Shown one piece after another: positions 7,599 to 15,545 of a stretch of DNA of 64,000 bases. Position numbers and translations under genes: made by a program. How positions within the stretch are numbered: the stretch's first letter is position 1; each line of letters starts with the position of its first letter. Source of the stretch: Lentzea californiensis (GTDB taxonomy: Bacteria > Actinomycetota > Actinomycetes > Mycobacteriales > Pseudonocardiaceae); assembly GCF_024648825.1 (NCBI RefSeq), contig NZ_JANBBE010000016.1:62001-126000 (forward strand). The letters run 5' to 3'. The notes below the pieces were generated by a model that was not told the DNA's origin, ran no database searches, and saw nothing but the letters and a program-made list of their open reading frames with translations.

Positions 7599-8993
7599 TC
7601 AGCGGGCCTCGGCGGTCGCGGGCAGCTTCCCGTTCTTGACCAGCCTGGCCAGCTCGGCGTGGTCCGCCTCGGTCTGGTCGGCGTAGTCGAACGCGTACTT
7701 GGCGAAGGCCTCGTCCAGGTCATCGCCGCCGCCGTTCTGGAAGTAGCCGGCCAGCAGCCGCGGGTCCAGGGACCTGGTGTGCGCGCGGGCCAGCAGGGCG
7801 CCGGCGAAGCGGCCGTAGTCGTCGAGGTCGTCGCGCTTCAGCGTGGTCGCGTCGATCTCGCCCTTGCGGTTGCGGAACTGCCGCACGATGAAGTGCCGGC
7901 CCTCGATCGTCGTCCAGCCCAGCAGGATGTCGGTCTCCGCTTGCACGAGCCGCGCGCCGTGCACGATCCGCTTGCCCTCGTGCTTGGCGGGCTCGACGTT
8001 CAGGAACGGCTGCAGCGCGGACGGCCTGGCCTCCTTGGCCTGCAGCACCAGTGCCTCGGAGCCGTTGCCGTGCAGGAGGATCAGGTAGTTGCGCAGGCCG
8101 ACGCTGCCGGTGCCGACGACGCGGAACGCCACGTCCGACACGCCGTAGCGCATGATCAGGTTGGTCCGCGACTCGCGCAGGGTGTCCACGTAGGACGGCA
8201 GCGAGGCGATCACGGCCTTGGCGGTCGGGGGAGTGGCCTCGGTGAACGTCGGCGGGTTCGTGATGAACCGCCACTTCTCGCCGTCGTGCGCGGTCCACTT
8301 GGCGGCGAACTTCGCGCTGGTGTTCCTGCGCGACTTCTCGGCGGCCTTGGAGAAGTCGTTGAGCAGGTCGTCGGCCTTGACCTTCGACAGCGTGGACTCG
8401 TCACCCAGGGCGGTCCACGAGTCCATGAACGGGATCTCCGCGAGGTGCCGGATCGTGCCCCGGTACGCGCTGACGGCGTCCTCGGCGGCGTCGCGGCAGC
8501 CCTTGTCCGACACGCCGCCGACGCGACCGGCCAGCACCAGCGAGGCGACGAGCCGCTTGAGGTCCCACTCCCACGGGCCGGGCAGCGTCTCGTCGAAGTC
8601 GTTGATGTCCATGACGATCTGGCCCTCGGGCGTGCCGTAGAGGCCGAAGTTCGCTGCGTGTGCATCACCGCACAGCTGAGCGTGAAGGCCCGTCGAGCAC
8701 CCGGCGGCGAGATCGCCCGCCTGCAGCCCGGCCGCACCGCGGAAGAACGCGAACGGGTTCTCCAGCATCCGCCCGATCCGCAGCGGGATCAGGTTTTCCA
8801 ATCGGCCCTTGTTGCCGGCGCGCAGGAACTCCAGCACGGACGGGCGTGAAGGGGCCAGCGACATCGCGCGGTGCGCCCTGAAGTCCACTGAGGACCGCAG
8901 TGCGCGTCCCTTGGCGTAGACCTCGTCCGGCTCAACCCATCTGCCCAAAGCGGCAGCGGCCTCAGCACGCACCCGTTCACCCATAAGAGTCAT
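7599..8993 (-). CDS. DUF2252 family protein
   Basis: A 464-residue soluble protein with the DUF2252 hallmarks LCGDAHAANFGLYG near residue 115 and DINDFDETLPGPWEWDLKRL just after, which resemble the catalytic loops of aminoglycoside-phosphotransferase-like kinases. Function is not established. ATG at 8993 lacks an obvious ribosome site; the region just upstream is occupied by the stem of the rocD terminator (9001-9032), so translation might be affected by that hairpin. A second in-frame ATG lies three codons on. Confidence 0.85.
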   Translation of the reverse strand: MTLMGERVRAEAAAALGRWVEPDEVYAKGRALRSSVDFRAHRAMSLAPSRPSVLEFLRAGNKGRLENLIPLRIGRMLENPFAFFRGAAGLQAGDLAAGCSTGLHAQLCGDAHAANFGLYGTPEGQIVMDINDFDETLPGPWEWDLKRLVASLVLAGRVGGVSDKGCRDAAEDAVSAYRGTIRHLAEIPFMDSWTALGDESTLSKVKADDLLNDFSKAAEKSRRNTSAKFAAKWTAHDGEKWRFITNPPTFTEATPPTAKAVIASLPSYVDTLRESRTNLIMRYGVSDVAFRVVGTGSVGLRNYLILLHGNGSEALVLQAKEARPSALQPFLNVEPAKHEGKRIVHGARLVQAETDILLGWTTIEGRHFIVRQFRNRKGEIDATTLKRDDLDDYGRFAGALLARAHTRSLDPRLLAGYFQNGGGDDLDEAFAKYAFDYADQTEADHAELARLVKNGKLPATAEAR

Positions 8994-9000
8994 GATGCAT

Positions 9001-9032
9001 GCGGCGGACGAACCAGGAGGCTCGTCCGCCGC
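9001..9032 (-). terminator. hairpin terminator of rocD
   Basis: An 11-bp perfect stem (GCGGCGGACGA / TCGTCCGCCGC) with a 10-base loop, 32 bases past the rocD stop and 8 bases before the DUF2252 start. Confidence 0.75.
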
Positions 9033-9063
9033 AACTGTGACCTAGCTACGAACGAAAATCACC

Positions 9064-10308
9064 CTAAACGGGACGAACGACCTCGGCGATCGCCCGAACG
9101 CCCAGGTCGATCTCGTCCCGCGTGATGACCAACGGAGGCGCGACGCGCAACGTCGAGGCGTGCGTCTCCTTGCACAGCACCCCGCGCGTGGCGAGCGCCT
9201 CGGACGCGGCCCGGCCGACGGGGCCACCAGGCGCGATCTCGACGCCGGCCCACAGCCCGCGCCCGCGCACCTCGGCCACGCCGTGACCGACCAGCTTGTT
9301 CAGTTCGGCGTGCAGGTACGCGCCCATGTCCCGCGAACGCTGCTGGAACTCGCCGGTCGCCAGCAACCCGACGACCGCGCGGCCCACGGCGCAGGCGAGC
9401 GGGTTGCCACCGAACGTCGACCCGTGCTCGCCAGGCTTCAGCACGCCCAGCACCGACCGCGACCCGACCACGGCGGACACCGGCAGGATACCGCCGCCCA
9501 GCGCCTTGCCGAGCGTGTACAGGTCGGCGCGCACGCCCTCGTGGTCGAGCGCGAACAGCTCGCCGGTGCGGCCGAGACCGGACTGGATCTCGTCGGCGAT
9601 CATCAGCACGTCGTGCTGGTCGCACAGGCGGCGGATCCCGGCCAGGTACCCGGCGGGCGGCACGACGACGCCGGCCTCGCCCTGGATGGGCTCCAGCAGC
9701 ACGGCGGCCGTGCGCGGGGAGATCGCGGACTCGATCTCGTCGAGCGCGCCGTACTTGACGACCTTGAAGCCGGGCGTGAAAGGCCCGAAGTCGTTGCGCG
9801 CGGTCTCGTCGGTCGAGAACGACACGATCGTCGTGGTGCGGCCGTGGAAGTTGGACCCGGCGACGATGATCTCCGCCGTGCCCTCGGGCACGCGCTTGAC
9901 CTGGTACGCCCACTTGCGCGCGACCTTGATCGCGGACTCGACGGCTTCGGCGCCGGAGTTCATCGCGAGCACCATCTCGGTGCCGGTCAGTGCGGCCAGC
10001 TCACGGCAGAACAGGCCGAACTGGTCGTGGTGGAACGCGCGGCTGGTCAGCGTGACGCGGCCGAGCTGCTCGACGGCGGCGGCCACCAGGGCGGGGTGGC
10101 GGTGCCCGAAGTTCAGCGACGAGTAGCCGGACAGGAAGTCCAGGTAACGGCGTCCTTCGACGTCGGTGACCCACGAGCCCTCGCCGTGCGAGATGACCAC
10201 CGGCAGCGGGTGGTAGTTGTGCGTGCTCCACTCGTCGTCCAGGGCGACGTAGTCCGCGCTAGCCGGATTCGTGGTTCCCGCGGTGTTGTGCTCAGCGATG
10301 GCGGTCAT
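9064..10308 (-). CDS. rocD: ornithine--oxo-acid aminotransferase
   Basis: A 414-residue class-III PLP aminotransferase. It has the ornithine aminotransferase N-terminal pattern (NYHPLPVVISHGEG, YLDFLSGYSSLNFGHRHP), the cofactor loop MNSGAEAVESAIKVARKW, the ADEIQSGLGRTG aspartate segment and the PLP lysine in TLGKALGGGILPVSAV. It converts ornithine to glutamate semialdehyde in arginine/ornithine breakdown. A TAGCCT -10-like box and a GGAG lie directly before the ATG. No arginase or rocA gene is adjacent; the gene appears to be transcribed alone and ends at a strong hairpin. Confidence 0.95.
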   Translation of the reverse strand: MTAIAEHNTAGTTNPASADYVALDDEWSTHNYHPLPVVISHGEGSWVTDVEGRRYLDFLSGYSSLNFGHRHPALVAAAVEQLGRVTLTSRAFHHDQFGLFCRELAALTGTEMVLAMNSGAEAVESAIKVARKWAYQVKRVPEGTAEIIVAGSNFHGRTTTIVSFSTDETARNDFGPFTPGFKVVKYGALDEIESAISPRTAAVLLEPIQGEAGVVVPPAGYLAGIRRLCDQHDVLMIADEIQSGLGRTGELFALDHEGVRADLYTLGKALGGGILPVSAVVGSRSVLGVLKPGEHGSTFGGNPLACAVGRAVVGLLATGEFQQRSRDMGAYLHAELNKLVGHGVAEVRGRGLWAGVEIAPGGPVGRAASEALATRGVLCKETHASTLRVAPPLVITRDEIDLGVRAIAEVVRPV

Positions 10309-10448
10309 TCTCCAAGGCTAGGGGCGTGGACAAGCGATATCGACCGTCAACCGTTGCGCACTGCATCAGTTTGTTGCGTAGATTCATCAATCGGTGGCTG
10401 TTGCTTGCACAACCGGCAGAATCAACGGTGAATCGCTACGGTCAGATC

Positions 10449-11279
10449 ATGGCGAAGAAGTCGGTTCGTGACGCGCTGCGACTCGATGAGGTGGATCTCT
10501 CCACCCTCGACCCGGCCGGCCGCCCGATCGGTCCCCAGAGCAAGAAGGAGGCGGCCGAGGACCTGGCCGCCACCGGGGCCGAGCTGGACGGTCTGCAGGA
10601 GGCGCTCTACGCGGAGAATTCTCGCGCGGTGCTGCTCGTGCTGCAGGGCATGGACACCTCGGGCAAGGGTGGCGTGGTCAGCCACGTCCTGGGCCTGGTG
10701 AACCCGCAGGGCGTGCGCATCGCGTCGTTCAAGAAACCGACCGCGGCCGAACTGCGCCACCACTACCTCTGGCGCATCCGCAAGGTCCTGCCCGAGAAGG
10801 GCCGCCTCGGCGCGTTCGACCGCTCGCACTACGAGGACGTGCTCGTGCCGAAGGTCGAGCGCCTGATCACGGCCGCGGAGCTGCGCACCCGCTACAAGGA
10901 GATCAACACGTTCGAGCAGGAGCTCGCGGACTCCGGCATCAGGCTGATCAAGTGCTTCCTGCACATCTCGCCGGAGGTGCAGAAGGAACGGCTGCTCGCG
11001 CGCCTGGACGACCCGAAGAAGAACTGGAAGTACAACCCGGCCGACATCGACGTCCGGTCGAAGTGGTCCAAGTACCAGGACGCGTACACCCGGGCGTTGA
11101 AGAACTGCCGGGAGACGCCCTGGTACGCGATCCCGTCGGACCGCAAGTGGTACCGGAACTGGGCGATCAGCCAGCTGCTGCTGGAGACCCTGCGCGAGAT
11201 GGACCCGAAGTTCCCGCCGCCGGCCTACGACCTGGAGGCCGAGAAGGCCCGGTTGGTGAACAACGATCCGTTGCGTTAG
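10449..11279 (+). CDS. ppk2: polyphosphate kinase 2 family protein (PPK2)
   Basis: About 276 residues. The P-loop LLVLQGMDTSGKGGVVSHV and the catalytic FDRSHYEDVLVPKV segment are those of PPK2 nucleotide:polyphosphate phosphotransferases. KWSKYQDAYTRALKNCRETPWYAIPSDRKWYRNWAIS is the conserved C-terminal part. Such enzymes make NDP/NTP from polyphosphate. ATG at 10449 lies six bases after a -10-like TACGGT (10437-10442), so the transcript may be leaderless; in-frame upstream starts give an unconserved extension. Divergent from rocD. Confidence 0.9.
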   Translation: MAKKSVRDALRLDEVDLSTLDPAGRPIGPQSKKEAAEDLAATGAELDGLQEALYAENSRAVLLVLQGMDTSGKGGVVSHVLGLVNPQGVRIASFKKPTAAELRHHYLWRIRKVLPEKGRLGAFDRSHYEDVLVPKVERLITAAELRTRYKEINTFEQELADSGIRLIKCFLHISPEVQKERLLARLDDPKKNWKYNPADIDVRSKWSKYQDAYTRALKNCRETPWYAIPSDRKWYRNWAISQLLLETLREMDPKFPPPAYDLEAEKARLVNNDPLR

Positions 11280-11312
11280 ACGCAATCTTGATTGCACCTA
11301 TTGCCTGACCTT

Positions 11313-11328
11313 AGTGGTCTAGGCCAGT
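11313..11328. promoter_or_regulatory. dre-like DasR operator before the lactonase gene
   Basis: AGTGGTCTAGGCCAGT differs at one position from the established DasR-responsive element (core TGGTCTAGACCA). It lies 45 bases before the lactonase GTG. A further short palindrome, GCAATC-TT-GATTGC, lies at 11282-11295. Confidence 0.65.
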
Positions 11329-11372
11329 GTGGATCGCGCCGCCGCCGCAAATGCTATCCCGGAGGTGCGGAC

Positions 11373-12485
11373 GTGGGTGTGGACCGGCGACGTTTTCTCG
11401 GAGCCATGGGCGTAGGAGCTGGACTGCTGATGACCGGAGGAACCGCTGAGGCGGCTGCCGCCACGCGGAGAGTGTTCTTCGGCGCCTACACGACGTGGAG
11501 CGGTGGCGCCAAGGGCATCGGCGTCGGCACCTACGACATCGTGACCGGGCAGCTGAAGACGACAGGCGTGATCAGCGGCGTGGTCAACCCGTCGTTCGTG
11601 ATCGAGTCGCGCGACGGCAGGTTCCTCTACGCCGTCAACGAGAACACCCAGGGCGAGGTCACCGCGGTCGACGCGGCCACGCTCAAGGTGATCAACAAGC
11701 AGGCGACCGGTGGCGCCGACCCGTGCCACCTGACGCTCGACCCGTCCGGGAAGTACCTGATCACGGCCGACTACTCGTCCGGCTCGCTCAGCGTGTTCCC
11801 GGTCAACGCGGACGGCAGCCTTAGCGCGCGCACGCAGAAGGTGCAGCACAAGGGGTCCGGGCCGAACAAGGAACGCCAGGAAGGGCCGCACGCGCACCAC
11901 ATCGTGTTCGACCCGGCCGGCAGGTACGCGGCGGCGGTCGACCTCGGCGCGGACTCGGTGTTCGTCTACTCGTTCACCGGCGGGAAGCTGACCCAGGTCT
12001 CGCAGGCGAAGGTCAAGCCGGGAGCCGGGCCGCGGCACATCGCGTTCCACCCGGACGGCAAGACGGCCTACGTGGCGAACGAGCTGGACTCGACGATCGT
12101 GACCTGCGCCTACGCGAACGGGACGCTCACGCCGGGCCAGGTGCTCAAGACCGTGCCGTCCGGCAGCCCGACGAACTACCCGGCCGAGGTGCTGGTCTCG
12201 GCGGACGGCAGGCACGTCTACCTGTCGAACCGCGGGCACGACAGCATCGCGCACTTCGCGGTCGGCGGTTCCGGGCTGACGATGATCGGCACCACCGCGG
12301 TCGGCGGCAGGTACCCGCGGCACATCACGTTCGACCCGACCGGGTCGTTGCTGTTCGCGGCCAACCAGAACTCGAACAACGTCACGTCGTTCAAGGTCGA
12401 CAAGGCCACGGGCAGGATCACCCCGTCCGGCACGCCGCTGCAGACCGCCATCCCGGTTTGCGTGCTGCCCACCCGACTGGGTTAA
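11373..12485 (+). CDS. exported lactonase (6-phosphogluconolactonase-type seven-bladed propeller)
   Basis: About 370 residues. A twin-arginine signal (DRRRFLGAMGVGAGLLMTGGTAEAAAA) is followed by a lactonase-family beta-propeller with repeats such as GADPCHLTLDPSGKYLITADYSSGSLSVF, GPHAHHIVFDPAGRYAAAVDLGADSVFVY and GAGPRHIAFHPDGKTAYVANELDSTI. GTG at 11373 has GGAGG seven bases upstream and places the twin arginines near the N-terminus. Relatives hydrolyse sugar lactones; the exported form's substrate is not certain. A dre-like site suggests control by N-acetylglucosamine-responsive DasR. Confidence 0.88.
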   Translation: MGVDRRRFLGAMGVGAGLLMTGGTAEAAAATRRVFFGAYTTWSGGAKGIGVGTYDIVTGQLKTTGVISGVVNPSFVIESRDGRFLYAVNENTQGEVTAVDAATLKVINKQATGGADPCHLTLDPSGKYLITADYSSGSLSVFPVNADGSLSARTQKVQHKGSGPNKERQEGPHAHHIVFDPAGRYAAAVDLGADSVFVYSFTGGKLTQVSQAKVKPGAGPRHIAFHPDGKTAYVANELDSTIVTCAYANGTLTPGQVLKTVPSGSPTNYPAEVLVSADGRHVYLSNRGHDSIAHFAVGGSGLTMIGTTAVGGRYPRHITFDPTGSLLFAANQNSNNVTSFKVDKATGRITPSGTPLQTAIPVCVLPTRLG

Positions 12486-12525
12486 CGCACTTCAGGTCGA
12501 TCATCCACAGTGGTGCTCCGGTCTC

Positions 12526-12900
12526 ATGGGACTTCTGGCTGGAGTACTCGCCGTCGCTTTGCCGGCGCCCGCACCGATCGCCCCGGAGTACGTCGCACTC
12601 GGCGACTCCTACGCGTCCGGGGCGGGCGCCGGTTCCAATGTGGACGGCTCGTGCCGCCGCTGCTCGAACGCCCGCCCGGCGTCCCAGTTCCGGGCGCTGA
12701 GCCCGAACACGACGTCCGTCACGATCAAGGAAGCGGCGGAACGCGCCGACGCGCGGCACGTCGACGTGAGGGAAGCGTTCGCGGCCCACGGCGTGTGCGC
12801 GGCCGAGCCGTGGATCAACGCCCTGGTCGACCCGATCGCCGGCTCCTGCCACCCGGACTAGGAGGGGCAGGCCGCGTACTTCCGGGCGCTGAAGAGCGCC
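12526..12900 (+). pseudogene. decayed SGNH/GDSL hydrolase
   Basis: The reading frame opens with a signal peptide (MGLLAGVLAVALPAPAPIA) and SGNH block I, YVALGDSYASGAG, then within about 20 residues jumps to the family's C-terminal part (VTIKEAAERADARHVDVREAFAAHGVCAAEPWIN, DPIAGSCHP). The middle blocks carrying the Gly and Asn of the SGNH set are absent. After CHP the frame has GAC TAG GAG GGG CAG, where relatives read HPNxxGQ; the downstream codons still encode GQAAYFRAL, so the TAG is a nonsense change. Relatives are secreted lipases/esterases of about 260-300 residues. The end runs into the inverted repeat at 12903. Confidence 0.85.
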
Positions 12901-12902
12901 GT

Positions 12903-12963
12903 TTGGTTGATGAGGGGAGCTTTCATCAACCTGAGGTTTAGGAAAGCTCCCCTCATCAACCAA
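12903..12963. repeat. perfect 22-bp inverted repeat with 17-base loop
   Basis: Arms 12903-12924 and 12942-12963 are exact reverse complements (arm begins TTGGTTGATGAGG and ends GCTTTC). The loop holds its own AACCT-G-AGGTT palindrome. It lies between the SGNH remnant and the HipA-like gene and could act as a bidirectional terminator, although it is longer and more perfect than the other hairpins here. Confidence 0.85.
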
Positions 12964-13019
12964 GGGCGCGGCCGGAATCCGGCTCGGCTTCCGGGTGGTT
13001 CCCGTGTGATCATGCGCGG

Positions 13020-13787
13020 GTGAGTCATCTGAGGGAGGTCACGGCCACCCGGTACGTGACGCCGTTCCGCGAGGGCGGTTCGATGCCGGGGCTGGTCGAG
13101 GCCGACGACCTGGGCATGTACGTGGTGAAGTTCCGCGGCGCGGGGCAGGGCGTGAAGGTCCTGGTCGCCGAGGTCGTCGTCGGCGAGCTCGCGCGGCGGC
13201 TCGGCTTCCGGATACCCGAGATCGTCCTGGTGCACCTCGACCCGGAGCTGGCGCGCGCGGAACCCGACCAGGAGGTCCAGGAACTGCTGCGCGCGAGCGG
13301 CGGCCTCAACCTCGGACTCGACTACCTGCCCGGCTCGTTCGACTTCAACCCGGTCGTGCGCGACCCCGGCACCGAGCTCGCGACGAGGCTGCTGTGGTTC
13401 GACGCGCTGGTGCTCAACGTCGACCGTAGCTGGCGCAACCCGAACATGCTGCTGTGGCACCGCGAACCGTGGCTGATTGACCACGGCGCCGCGCTGTACT
13501 TCCACTACTCGTGGAGCGAGGAACGACCGGCCACCAAGGAGTACCGGTACGACTCGTCGGACCACGCGATGCTGCCGAACGCGGGCGCTCTGTCCGATGT
13601 GGACGCGGAGCTGGCCGCGATGGTCACGCCGGAGCTGCTCGACGAGGTGCTCGCGCTCGTTCCCGACGAGTGGCTGGAAGGCGATCCGGCGGAACTGCGC
13701 CGCCGTTACAAGGACTTCTTCACCTACCGCCTGACCAACCGCGGCTGGGTCGACTCGCTGGAGGCCGCGCGTGCCGCACGTGTTTGA
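13020..13787 (+). CDS. HipA-like kinase-fold protein
   Basis: A 255-residue protein of the short HipA-like kinase group. It has an early Lys in YVVKFRGAGQG, LFxxLVLNVDRSWRNPNMLLWH-type catalytic loop (here WFDALVLNVDRSWRNPN) and the metal-binding LIDHGAALYFHY, equivalent to kinase HRD...N and DFG motifs. It lacks the N-terminal HipA regulatory domain, and there is no HipB antitoxin next to it. Start GTG at 13020. Its last 17 bases overlap the DUF3037 gene, so the pair is translated together. Whether it is a toxin, a kinase or something else is unknown. Confidence 0.8.
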   Translation: MSHLREVTATRYVTPFREGGSMPGLVEADDLGMYVVKFRGAGQGVKVLVAEVVVGELARRLGFRIPEIVLVHLDPELARAEPDQEVQELLRASGGLNLGLDYLPGSFDFNPVVRDPGTELATRLLWFDALVLNVDRSWRNPNMLLWHREPWLIDHGAALYFHYSWSEERPATKEYRYDSSDHAMLPNAGALSDVDAELAAMVTPELLDEVLALVPDEWLEGDPAELRRRYKDFFTYRLTNRGWVDSLEAARAARV

Positions 13788-14157
13788 GTACGCGCTGCTG
13801 CGGGCGGTACCGCGGCAGGAGCGGGGCGAGTTCATGAACGTCGGCGTCATCGTCTACTGCGCGCCGCTCGACTTCCTGTGCGCGAAGACCTATGTGGACG
13901 GTGAGCGGCTGCGGGTGCTGGACCCGCACCTCGACGTCGAGGTGCTGCGGAGCAGTCTCGAGCACCTGACGAACTCGTGCGACGGCGCGGCCGCGGCCGG
14001 TCCGGTCAGCCGCACGACGGTGGGGCAGCGCTTCCGCTGGCTGACCGCGCCCCGCAGCACGATCGTGCAGACGTCACCTGCTCACACGGGCTGGACGGAC
14101 GACCCGTCGGCCGAGGTGGACCGCCTGTTCGAGACGTTGGTGCTGCCACCCCGGTAG
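13771..14157 (+). CDS. DUF3037 family protein
   Basis: A 128-residue protein opening FEYALLRAVPRQERGEFMNVGVIVYCAPLDFLCAKTYVD, the DUF3037 signature, and ending DDPSAEVDRLFETLVLPPR. GTG at 13771 lies inside the end of the HipA-like gene. HipA-like/DUF3037 neighbours are a recurrent bacterial pair, suggesting they work together; no function is assigned. A hairpin follows at 14165-14198. Confidence 0.82.
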   Translation: MPHVFEYALLRAVPRQERGEFMNVGVIVYCAPLDFLCAKTYVDGERLRVLDPHLDVEVLRSSLEHLTNSCDGAAAAGPVSRTTVGQRFRWLTAPRSTIVQTSPAHTGWTDDPSAEVDRLFETLVLPPR

Positions 14158-14164
14158 GTTCCTC

Positions 14165-14198
14165 GCAACCTAAGGGGACGAACGGCGTCCCTAGTTGC
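14165..14198 (+). terminator. hairpin after the HipA-like/DUF3037 pair
   Basis: Outer GCAAC/GTTGC and inner GGGACG/CGTCCC stems, with small bulges, eight bases after the DUF3037 stop and ahead of the LCP gene. Confidence 0.5.
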
Positions 14199-14232
14199 AA
14201 AGCGAAACTGATGCGATCGGGGTTGGCGACAA

Positions 14233-15252
14233 ATGAGCGCTGGGTACCACCACGGCTACCAGCAGCCGCGGCGTCCCATGCCGCCGCAGCGGCCGATGAA
14301 GAAGAAGAGGCGTCCGGGGCGCGTCATTCTGGTGCTGCTGCTCGTCCTGGTTCTGGGTGTCGTCGGGTTCGGGTTCTACGTCGACTCGACGCTGACGCGG
14401 ATCAACGCGCTGCCGGACTACGCGGGCCGTCCCGCCGAGACGCCGGGTACCACCTGGCTGCTCGTCGGATCGGACGCCCGGGAGGGCCTGACGCAGGAGC
14501 AGAAGGACGCGCTGGCCACCGGTGACGCCGCCGGAAGGCGGACCGACACCATCATGATGCTGCACCTGCCGGACAACAGCGCGGCCAAGCCGGTGCTGGT
14601 GTCGATTCCGCGTGACTCCTACGTCTCGATCCCGGAGAACGGCCGCAACAAGGTCAACGCGGCCTACGCGTTCGGCGGGCCGCAGATGCTCGTGCAGACC
14701 GTCGAGGGCGCGACCGGCGTGCGGATCGACCACTACATGGAGATCGGCTTCGGCGGGTTCTCCGACATGGTCGACGCGGTCGGCGGCGTGGACATCTGCC
14801 TGGACCAGCCGATCAAGGACCCGCTGGCCGGCATCGACCTGCCCGCGGGCTGCCAGGAGCTCGACGGGCCGCAGGCTCTCGGGTTCGTGCGGACCCGTGC
14901 GTTCGCGACCGCCGACCTGCAGCGCGTGCAGAACCAGCGGAAGTTCCTGACGGCGCTCTTCGAGAAGGTGAAGAGCCCGGCGACGCTCGCGAACCCGTTC
15001 CGCGTCATCCCGCTGATGAACGCGGCGTCCGGTTCGGTCTCGGTCAACGAGGACGACCACGTGTGGCACCTGGCCAGCGTCGCGCTCAACATGAGCGATG
15101 CCTCGAGCGGAACGGTGCCGGTCGGTGGCACGCCGACGGTGCCCGGTGCGGGTTCGGTCGTGCAGTGGAACAAGGAGAAGGCGTCTCAGCTGTTCGACCT
15201 GATCAGCAAGGACCAGCCGGTTCCCGCCGAGCTGATCGCGCCTCCGAAGTAG
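14233..15252 (+). CDS. LCP (LytR-CpsA-Psr) family cell-wall ligase
   Basis: A 339-residue type II membrane protein: a basic, proline-rich cytosolic N-terminus, one TM helix near residues 34-52, and an extracellular LCP domain. Motifs seen are LLVGSDAREG, RTDTIMMLHLPDN, VSIPRDSYVSIPENGRNKVNAAYAFGG, the conserved Asp/Arg of MVDAVGGVDICLD, and ALGFVRTR. LCP enzymes attach wall polymers (arabinogalactan or teichoic acids) to peptidoglycan from lipid-linked donors. ATG at 14233. Confidence 0.92.
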   Translation: MSAGYHHGYQQPRRPMPPQRPMKKKRRPGRVILVLLLVLVLGVVGFGFYVDSTLTRINALPDYAGRPAETPGTTWLLVGSDAREGLTQEQKDALATGDAAGRRTDTIMMLHLPDNSAAKPVLVSIPRDSYVSIPENGRNKVNAAYAFGGPQMLVQTVEGATGVRIDHYMEIGFGGFSDMVDAVGGVDICLDQPIKDPLAGIDLPAGCQELDGPQALGFVRTRAFATADLQRVQNQRKFLTALFEKVKSPATLANPFRVIPLMNAASGSVSVNEDDHVWHLASVALNMSDASSGTVPVGGTPTVPGAGSVVQWNKEKASQLFDLISKDQPVPAELIAPPK

Positions 15253-15255
15253 TCC

Positions 15256-15363
15256 TTACGACTTGACGGGCTCGGGAGTGGGCTCCGAGCCGGTCGACAC
15301 GGCCTCCTGTGCGATGCCTTCGAGCTCGCGCAGGAGGTCGTCGTAAATGGGTGTTGCAGACAT
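15256..15363 (-). CDS. 35-residue small protein
   Basis: ATG at 15363 is preceded by a strong GAGGGGG ribosome site seven bases upstream. It encodes 35 residues beginning MSATPIYDDLLRELEG and ending in a Pro/Glu-rich tail. The region is acidic and helix-prone at the start. The stop lies 4 bases from the LCP stop, tail to tail. The strong ribosome site and the TPIYDDL opening favour a real gene; its function is unknown. A longer upstream extension lacks support. Confidence 0.6.
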   Translation of the reverse strand: MSATPIYDDLLRELEGIAQEAVSTGSEPTPEPVKS

Positions 15364-15492
15364 GGTGGTGCCCCCTCGTACTGATCTTCCCCCGTTCAGG
15401 TGACGGGAGCTTACGCCTCTATACCCAGCTTCCCGGCACATATGCCTCCGAGACGCTAAATGTTGGCTAAAGCCATCTTGCGACCAGGCGTT

Positions 15493-15509
15493 ATGTGGGT
15501 GCGCCACAT
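15493..15509. promoter_or_regulatory. ATGTGG-N5-CCACAT palindrome before the SDR/MHS/PucR operon
   Basis: Perfect 6-5-6 inverted repeat 37 bases before the SDR start. It has the same geometry and outer ATGT/ACAT bases as the site at 23529-23545. The GAF/PucR regulator at the end of this operon is the obvious candidate ligand-responsive protein. Confidence 0.5.
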
Positions 15510-15545
15510 GTCGATCACGGCGGGTGACGCCTACCGTTTCCGGAC

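Noticed and set aside
6543..8849. A 768-codon plus-strand open frame across the ABC-F, GNAT and DUF2252 region
   Set aside because: It crosses three well-supported genes and the MITE in a different frame or strand and has low-complexity Arg/Gly/Val composition.
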